A stretch of DNA of 64,000 nt, taken from the NCBI GenBank assembly GCA_052246295.1, contig JBQQCO010000003.1. One strand, given 5' to 3'. Within the stretch, counting starts at the first letter, position 1. Each line of letters starts with the position of its first letter. The stretch is from Piscibacillus sp052246295. GTDB taxonomy: Bacteria > Bacillota > Bacilli > Bacillales > Alkalibacillaceae. Below are positions 59,352 through 64,000 of this stretch, one piece after another. The notes beneath the pieces are model-generated. The model ran no database searches. It saw only the letters and a list, made by a program, of their open reading frames with translations, and was not told the DNA's origin. Position numbers and translations under genes: made by a program.

Positions 59352-59697
59352 ACCTTGTCACCGTCCCTTGGTGGAAGAACATTTGCCACTTCCCGTTGTA
59401 TTCTCGCCAGATTGAACTTCTTAATGAGTACTGTTCTGTCTGTTCATTAAAAACTTTATAGGTTACATGAGCGACGTCAGCTGCCAGCTGCGTCATATCA
59501 AAGTTAGACAGTTGATAGACAACATGCCTTTCATGATTGTCACCTTTAAAAGCCGCTAATTGGTCTTCTTTATTATAGGTATTTCCAGAAGACCCGTACT
59601 CAAAAAAGTCTTCGGCTAATAACTCTTCAAAATCCTCTTTCTGCTTTAACAACAGTTGTTCCTCTAACCCTTTTAAGTATTTTTTTAAATCAGTCAT
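59350..59697 (-). CDS. DUF4440/NTF2-like small protein
   Basis: A 115-residue protein of the NTF2-like fold: LLLKQKEDFEELLAEDFFEYGSSGNTYNKEDQLAAF, YQLSNFDMTQLAADVAHVTYKVF and SSIWREYNGKWQMFFHQGT. This is the DUF4440 pattern, found in many small enzymes and binding proteins. GGGGGAG precedes the ATG. It follows the threonine dehydratase gene by 2 bases, so the two are likely co-transcribed. Function unknown. Confidence 0.78.
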   Translation of the reverse strand: MTDLKKYLKGLEEQLLLKQKEDFEELLAEDFFEYGSSGNTYNKEDQLAAFKGDNHERHVVYQLSNFDMTQLAADVAHVTYKVFNEQTEQYSLRSSIWREYNGKWQMFFHQGTVTR

Positions 59698-59699
59698 AT

Positions 59700-60654
59700 T
59701 TACTCCCCCGTCTTCACTAATAATTCTCCGAGCTTACTTAAGTCGACATTACCTCCTGAGATGATGCAAACGACTTTCTCACCTTGAATGCCTAGGTCTC
59801 TGTACATAGCAGCCGCTACAGTCGTTGCACTTGATGGTTCAATGAGCTGCTTCATTCGTTCCATCACAAAGCTCATAGCATACCTAATCTCATCATCCGT
59901 TACTAAGACGAGCTCATCCAAGTAAGTTTGTAATATAGGAAACGTTAAATCTCCTGGTTGGGTCGTTCTTAATCCGTCTGCAATTGTTTGGTCTGTTCCG
60001 TCCACAGGTGTAATCACGCCTTTTTCTAAAGAAACTTGCGTATCGTTTCCGAGTTCGGGTTCAACACCAATCACTTGAACACTAGGCTTTTTTTCTTTTA
60101 TAGCTGTTAATACACCTGAGCTTAAACCTCCCCCACCAACTGGAACGATGACCGTATCTACATCCTTCTAAAATCTCTAATCCTACTGTTCCTTGACCTG
60201 CAATGATATCGGGGTGATCATAAGGTGGGATGAAGACCCCATCTAGCTCCTCTGCTAACTCTTTGGCACGAGGTATTCTTTCTTCTGAAGTCGTTCCGCA
60301 ATATTCAATGGACCCACTGTACTGTTTGATCGCATTAACTTTACTTTCATTCGCATCAGTTGGAACAACAATGGTAGCTGGAATTTCAAGTTGGTTTGCA
60401 ATGTAGGCAACAGCCTGACCATGATTGCCTGATGATGCAGCTGTCACAAACTTTGCGCCTTCTTCTTTCGCCTGGATAACCCGATTCGTTGCCCCTCGAA
60501 TTTTAAATGAACCCGTTGTTTGTAAGTGTTCTGATTTTAAAAAAACTTGAGCTTCAACTTTTTCTGACAGCTGGTGTGATTTTAAGATAGGTGTGGTTTT
60601 GATAAGATCTATAATGCTCCCTCGTGCTCGCAAAATATCCTCTAATTGAACCAT
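59700..60654 (-). pseudogene. Threonine/serine dehydratase-family PLP enzyme, frameshifted
   Basis: A fold-type II PLP enzyme related to threonine ammonia-lyase and serine racemase. The PLP lysine is in TGSFKIRGA, substrate binding in SSGNHGQAVAY. The frame breaks in the glycine loop: reading AAGGATGTAG instead of AAGATGTAG, one extra G at 60164-60165. Removing it gives the normal EDVDTVIVPVGGGGLSSG and joins the second frame through IISGGNVD. The start is the ATG at 60654 behind AAGGGTG. As read, the product ends at about 193 residues. The single-base lesion could be a sequencing error. Confidence 0.85.
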
Positions 60655-60828
60655 CGACTGCACCCTTCACTTAAGTTTCTTTATAATTTGGCCTTTTGAA
60701 CATATTATGTCAACTCTTCAACAATATTGTGATGTTTATTTAACAAAAGAGTAAACCATATTTAAACGTGGTATAGCAACTATATACAATAGAGGAAAAT
60801 TCGAAGCAAAGTCTTGGAGTGATTGCTC

Positions 60829-61761
60829 ATGAAATATAAGAAAGTTTTATTACTGTTATTATCGGGTGTGGTTTTACTCTTAAGTGGGTGCAGTGAATTA
60901 ACTGTCTTAGACCCTAAAGGTCCTGTTGGGCAAAGCCAAAAGGATCTCATTGTTTATTCTCTATGGTTTATGTTAGGGATTGTCGTGGTCGTTTTTGTAC
61001 TCTTCGGATACATGATCATAAAATATCGTGACTATCCTGGACGTGGAGACAAAGATTATGACCCAAATATCCATGGAAGTTTGAAAATAGAAATTTTATG
61101 GACGGCAATACCTTTAATTATCGTGACGTTATTGTCTATTCCAACAGTTGAAACCCTTTTTGATTTAGAAAAACCACCTGAATCATCAAGTGATCAAGAA
61201 CCACTTGTAATACATGCAACGTCAGCAGATTGGAAATGGTTTTTTAGCTATCCTGAACAAAATATTGAAACGGTTAACTACTTACACATACCTACAAATC
61301 GAGCTATTGAGTTCCGATTAACGTCAGCCGACTCAATGGCTGCGTTATGGATTCCTGCCCTTGGAGGTCAAAAGTATAATATGGCAGGTATGGAAACCGT
61401 CCTCTACCTTCAAGCGGATGAAGAAGGCGTTTATGACGGGCGAAACTCTAACTTCACAGGTGAGGGTTTTTCATTACAAACATTTGAAGTCCATGCAGAA
61501 AATGAAGAGAACTTTAATGCTTGGGTAGAGGACATTCAGTCGAATGAGCCTAAATTAACGCAAGAGCAATATAACAAACTATTAGAACCTGGCATTGTCG
61601 GTGAGATGGCGTTTTCTAATACTCATTTAGATTGGGTAGATCACAGCACGATGATGGATAGCGATTATGCTATACAGCAACATTTAGGTGCTTATGACAA
61701 ACACCTTCACATCAAAAGTTTGACTGAATACGAGGAAGAAGGTGACGATGATGAGTCTTGA
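60829..61761 (+). CDS. qoxA: Cytochrome aa3 quinol oxidase subunit II
   Basis: A 310-residue lipoprotein subunit with lipobox LLSGC, two membrane helices (about residues 35-60 and 80-105) and an outer cupredoxin domain. The CuA ligands are missing (ALWIPALGGQKYNMAGM has no cysteine), which marks a quinol oxidase. TSADWKWFFSYP is the usual WKW loop. I use the ATG at 60829, spaced from GGAGTG. The intergenic stretch 60664-60828 has a TATACAAT-type -10 near 60782 and nothing else I can name. Confidence 0.94.
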   Translation: MKYKKVLLLLLSGVVLLLSGCSELTVLDPKGPVGQSQKDLIVYSLWFMLGIVVVVFVLFGYMIIKYRDYPGRGDKDYDPNIHGSLKIEILWTAIPLIIVTLLSIPTVETLFDLEKPPESSSDQEPLVIHATSADWKWFFSYPEQNIETVNYLHIPTNRAIEFRLTSADSMAALWIPALGGQKYNMAGMETVLYLQADEEGVYDGRNSNFTGEGFSLQTFEVHAENEENFNAWVEDIQSNEPKLTQEQYNKLLEPGIVGEMAFSNTHLDWVDHSTMMDSDYAIQQHLGAYDKHLHIKSLTEYEEEGDDDES

Positions 61762-63703
61762 TGAGTTTTTCGTAACTGGAGAACCTTTAATCTATGCGGG
61801 AATGGTTGCGATTGTATTAGTGACTAGTGCCATTATTTTTCTACTAACCTATTTTAAAAAATGGGGATGGTTATGGCGAGAATGGCTTACAACCGTTGAT
61901 CATAAGAAAATTGGGATTATGTATATCTTAAGTGCCCTTGCCATGTTATTCCGAGGTGGGGTTGATGCACTGATGATGCGTGTTCAGCTAGCCTTCCCTG
62001 ACTTAAACTTTTTGAACACACAGCACTACAATGAAATTTTTACAACGCATGGAACGGTGATGATTATATTCATGGCCATGCCGTTTTTAATCGGACTAAT
62101 GAATATCATTGTGCCGCTTCAAATCGGTGCACGTGACTTTGCGTTTCCGTATGTTAATGCGCTTAGTTTCTGGTCATTCTTTTTTGGTGCGCTACTCTTT
62201 AACATTTCGTTTGTCATTGGTGGTTCACCGGATGCAGGTTGGACCAGTTATACACCATTAGCTGGTGCAGCAATGAATCCAGGACCTGGTCAAAATTTTT
62301 ATCTATTAGGATTACAGTTATCAGGTATTGGTACCTTAGCAACCGGAATCAACTTAATGGTCACGATTCTCAAAATGAGAGCACCTGGCATGAAGCTATT
62401 CCAGATGCCAATTTTTACTTGGTCGACACTCGTCACTTCGTTCATTATCATATTTGCGTTTCCAATCTTAACGGTTGCGTTAGCATTCATGACGATTGAT
62501 CGAATCTTTGGCTCACAATTTTTCACATTAACGGGTGAAGGGTTGCCAATGATGTGGGCAAACCTCTTTTGGATGTGGGGTCACCCAGAAGTTTATATCG
62601 TGATTTTACCAGCATTCGGGATCTTTTCAGAAGTCATCGCCACATTTGCTAAGAAACGACTATTTGGTTATAAAGCCATGGTATGGTCGATGATTCTCAT
62701 TGCTGGGTTAAGCTTCTTAGTATGGGTTCACCACTTTTTTACAATGGGAGCTGGCGCCTTCGTCAACTCGGTATTCTCAGTTTCTACGATGTTAATTGCT
62801 GTGCCGACAGGGGTTAAGATTTTTAACTGGCTCGGTACACTCTATAAATCCAAGATTCAATTTACAACACCAATGATGTGGGCATTAGCCTTTATCCCAA
62901 GCTTTGTGATTGGTGGTGTCACAGGGGTCATGCTAGGTATGGCTGCCGCAGACTATCAATTCCATAATTCGTATTTCTTAATTGCTCACTTTCACTATGT
63001 ATTAATTGCTGGTACCGTGTTTGCTTGTTTTGCAGGACTGGAATACTGGTATCCGAAAATGTTCGGTCATAAATTGAACGAAAAATTTGGCAAACTAAGC
63101 TTTTGGTTATTTGTAATTGGTTTTCATGTAACCTTCTTCCCTCAGTATTTCTTAGGGTTAGACGGAATGCCACGCAGGATTTTTGACACTGGACCTGAGT
63201 GGTTCACACTTAACTTTGTTTCGACCATTGGTGCATTCGGAATGGGACTAGGCTTTGCGATCTTTGTCTTTAATATCTATTACAGCTATCAAACTAGTAA
63301 ACGTGAAACAACTGGTGATTCATGGGATGGTCGTACACTTGAATGGGCAACACCTACGCCAATTCCACATTATAACTTTGCAACTCTACCAACGATTAGA
63401 GACATAGATGCATTTATCGACATGAAGGAACGTGGCGAAACGACTTTTGATCAATCAAAATTAGAACCTATTCACATGCCGAATAACACAGGACAGCCGT
63501 TTATCATGATGGCCCTCCTGTTTATGTCTAGTTTTGCATTAGTGTTTGAATGGATTACATTGTCCGTGTTGTTCTTAATAGGCGTGTTAGTTATGATGGT
63601 CGTTCGCTCGTTTGATGAAGACGAAGGCCACCATGTTGAGGTAGAAGAAATTAAAGAAACTGAACGTCAATTGAGGGGGGTAGATCATGGAAGCAAAATT
63701 TAA
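61748..63703 (+). CDS. qoxB: Cytochrome aa3 quinol oxidase subunit I
   Basis: The 650-residue catalytic subunit of the terminal quinol oxidase, with about 14-15 helices. The CuB and cross-linked tyrosine motif is MWGHPEVYIVILPAFG, followed by VWVHHFFTMG; the haem histidines are in FTTHGTVMIIFM and LIAHFHYVLIAG. It is an A-type oxidase (HPEVY), in contrast to the B-type operon at 24-26 kb. It overlaps qoxA by 14 bases; ATG 61748 or 61751 could be the start. Confidence 0.96.
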   Translation: MMSLDEFFVTGEPLIYAGMVAIVLVTSAIIFLLTYFKKWGWLWREWLTTVDHKKIGIMYILSALAMLFRGGVDALMMRVQLAFPDLNFLNTQHYNEIFTTHGTVMIIFMAMPFLIGLMNIIVPLQIGARDFAFPYVNALSFWSFFFGALLFNISFVIGGSPDAGWTSYTPLAGAAMNPGPGQNFYLLGLQLSGIGTLATGINLMVTILKMRAPGMKLFQMPIFTWSTLVTSFIIIFAFPILTVALAFMTIDRIFGSQFFTLTGEGLPMMWANLFWMWGHPEVYIVILPAFGIFSEVIATFAKKRLFGYKAMVWSMILIAGLSFLVWVHHFFTMGAGAFVNSVFSVSTMLIAVPTGVKIFNWLGTLYKSKIQFTTPMMWALAFIPSFVIGGVTGVMLGMAAADYQFHNSYFLIAHFHYVLIAGTVFACFAGLEYWYPKMFGHKLNEKFGKLSFWLFVIGFHVTFFPQYFLGLDGMPRRIFDTGPEWFTLNFVSTIGAFGMGLGFAIFVFNIYYSYQTSKRETTGDSWDGRTLEWATPTPIPHYNFATLPTIRDIDAFIDMKERGETTFDQSKLEPIHMPNNTGQPFIMMALLFMSSFALVFEWITLSVLFLIGVLVMMVVRSFDEDEGHHVEVEEIKETERQLRGVDHGSKI

Positions 63704-64000
63704 AGATGCCCCATTAGAATATCAAACTGAGCATAGTCAAATGAGTATACTAGGCTTCTGGATTTTCCTAGCAGCAGAGGTTGTGTTATTTTCAACCTTA
63801 TTTGCCACCTATGCCGTGATGTTTGGTCGAACAGCTGATGCTCCATTACCAATTGAATTGTTTGAATTAGATATTGTTCTTGTCATGACGTTCTTGCTGT
63901 TAACAAGTAGTTTTACGTGTGGAGTTGCGATTCATCAGATGCGCCAAGGTTCGGCAAAAGGTTTGATTACTTGGTTGATTATTACTCTATTATTAGGGCT
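63687..64000 (+). CDS. qoxC: Cytochrome aa3 quinol oxidase subunit III (cut by window end)
   Basis: The first 104 residues of QoxC: APLEYQTEHSQMSILGFWIFLAAEVVLFSTLFATY and VMTFLLLTSSFTCGVAIHQM, with three helices visible. GAGGGGGG precedes the ATG, and it overlaps qoxB by 17 bases. The remainder and qoxD lie beyond the window. Confidence 0.93.
   Translation, partial: MEAKFKDAPLEYQTEHSQMSILGFWIFLAAEVVLFSTLFATYAVMFGRTADAPLPIELFELDIVLVMTFLLLTSSFTCGVAIHQMRQGSAKGLITWLIITLLLG

Overview
The window looks like chromosomal DNA of a low-GC Gram-positive bacterium of the Bacillaceae, probably a salt-tolerant or halophilic genus. The reasons are strong AGGAGG-type ribosome binding sites, B. subtilis-like gene sets (artPQR, ykoFEDC behind a thiamine riboswitch, csoR/copA/copZ, qoxABC, katA with a PerR box), a BCCT osmolyte transporter and acidic proteins. 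No rRNA or tRNA genes and no CRISPR array were seen.

Layout. 1-9.2 kb: end of an ABC exporter, a DUF3298 protein, a frameshifted BCCT transporter, an arginine-type ABC transporter, a SsuABC/ThiXYZ-like ABC transporter and a very acidic lipoprotein. 9.5-23.8 kb: CstA with a hydratase, ilvE, asnB, a CDF cation exporter, a NERD-domain protein, an acyl-CoA ligase, ridA, katA, a CNNM/CBS protein and a hemerythrin. 23.9-28 kb: a ba3-type cytochrome oxidase operon (subunits IIa, II, I, then a lipoprotein with a CuA-type site) behind two TGTGA-N6-TCACA boxes, with a Crp/Fnr regulator just upstream. 28-40 kb: DinB protein, aconitase, an SOS-type small membrane peptide, a broken glyoxalase gene, GNAT/Nudix, LOG protein, two paralogous unknown membrane-anchored proteins, a racemase, a cysteine hydrolase and an Mta-like regulator. 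40-47.6 kb: an accessory island with a Tn554-type recombinase remnant and cadD-cadA-cadC; it has removed the 5' part of an AIM24-family gene. 47.6-52.2 kb: copper homeostasis. 52-54.4 kb: PadR pair, a type I toxin-antitoxin locus and an HD hydrolase. 54.5-58.5 kb: TPP riboswitch and ykoFEDC. 58.5-64 kb: methyltransferase, DUF4440 protein, a frameshifted threonine dehydratase and the aa3 quinol oxidase genes qoxAB and part of qoxC.

Most unusual structure. Six intergenic places (648-868, 667-base region near 8.7 kb, 15978-16245, 28.1 kb, 52.2 kb, 58.5 kb) carry an 11-base word beginning TTTAT that recurs at a fixed step, 21 bp in five places and 20 bp in one. The word is uniform inside a locus and differs between loci (TTTATCGACCC, TTTATGAGACA, TTTATGAACGG, TTTATGGGGAA, TTTATCGGTCA). 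Each array abuts an intrinsic terminator, and four lie between convergent genes. Three loci also share an inserted CGAATTTTGTCGA element set at the same offset. I do not recognise this as a named family.

Second layer of repeats. Three larger non-coding elements bounded by inverted repeats (40162-40423, 47191-47564, 54678-54907) are related to one another and two of them carry a nested element. One truncates the recombinase gene; one separates the thiamine riboswitch from ykoF.

Several genes are broken by small lesions (BCCT, glyoxalase, thioesterase, threonine dehydratase). Each lesion was read from the sequence and could be real decay or a sequencing error.
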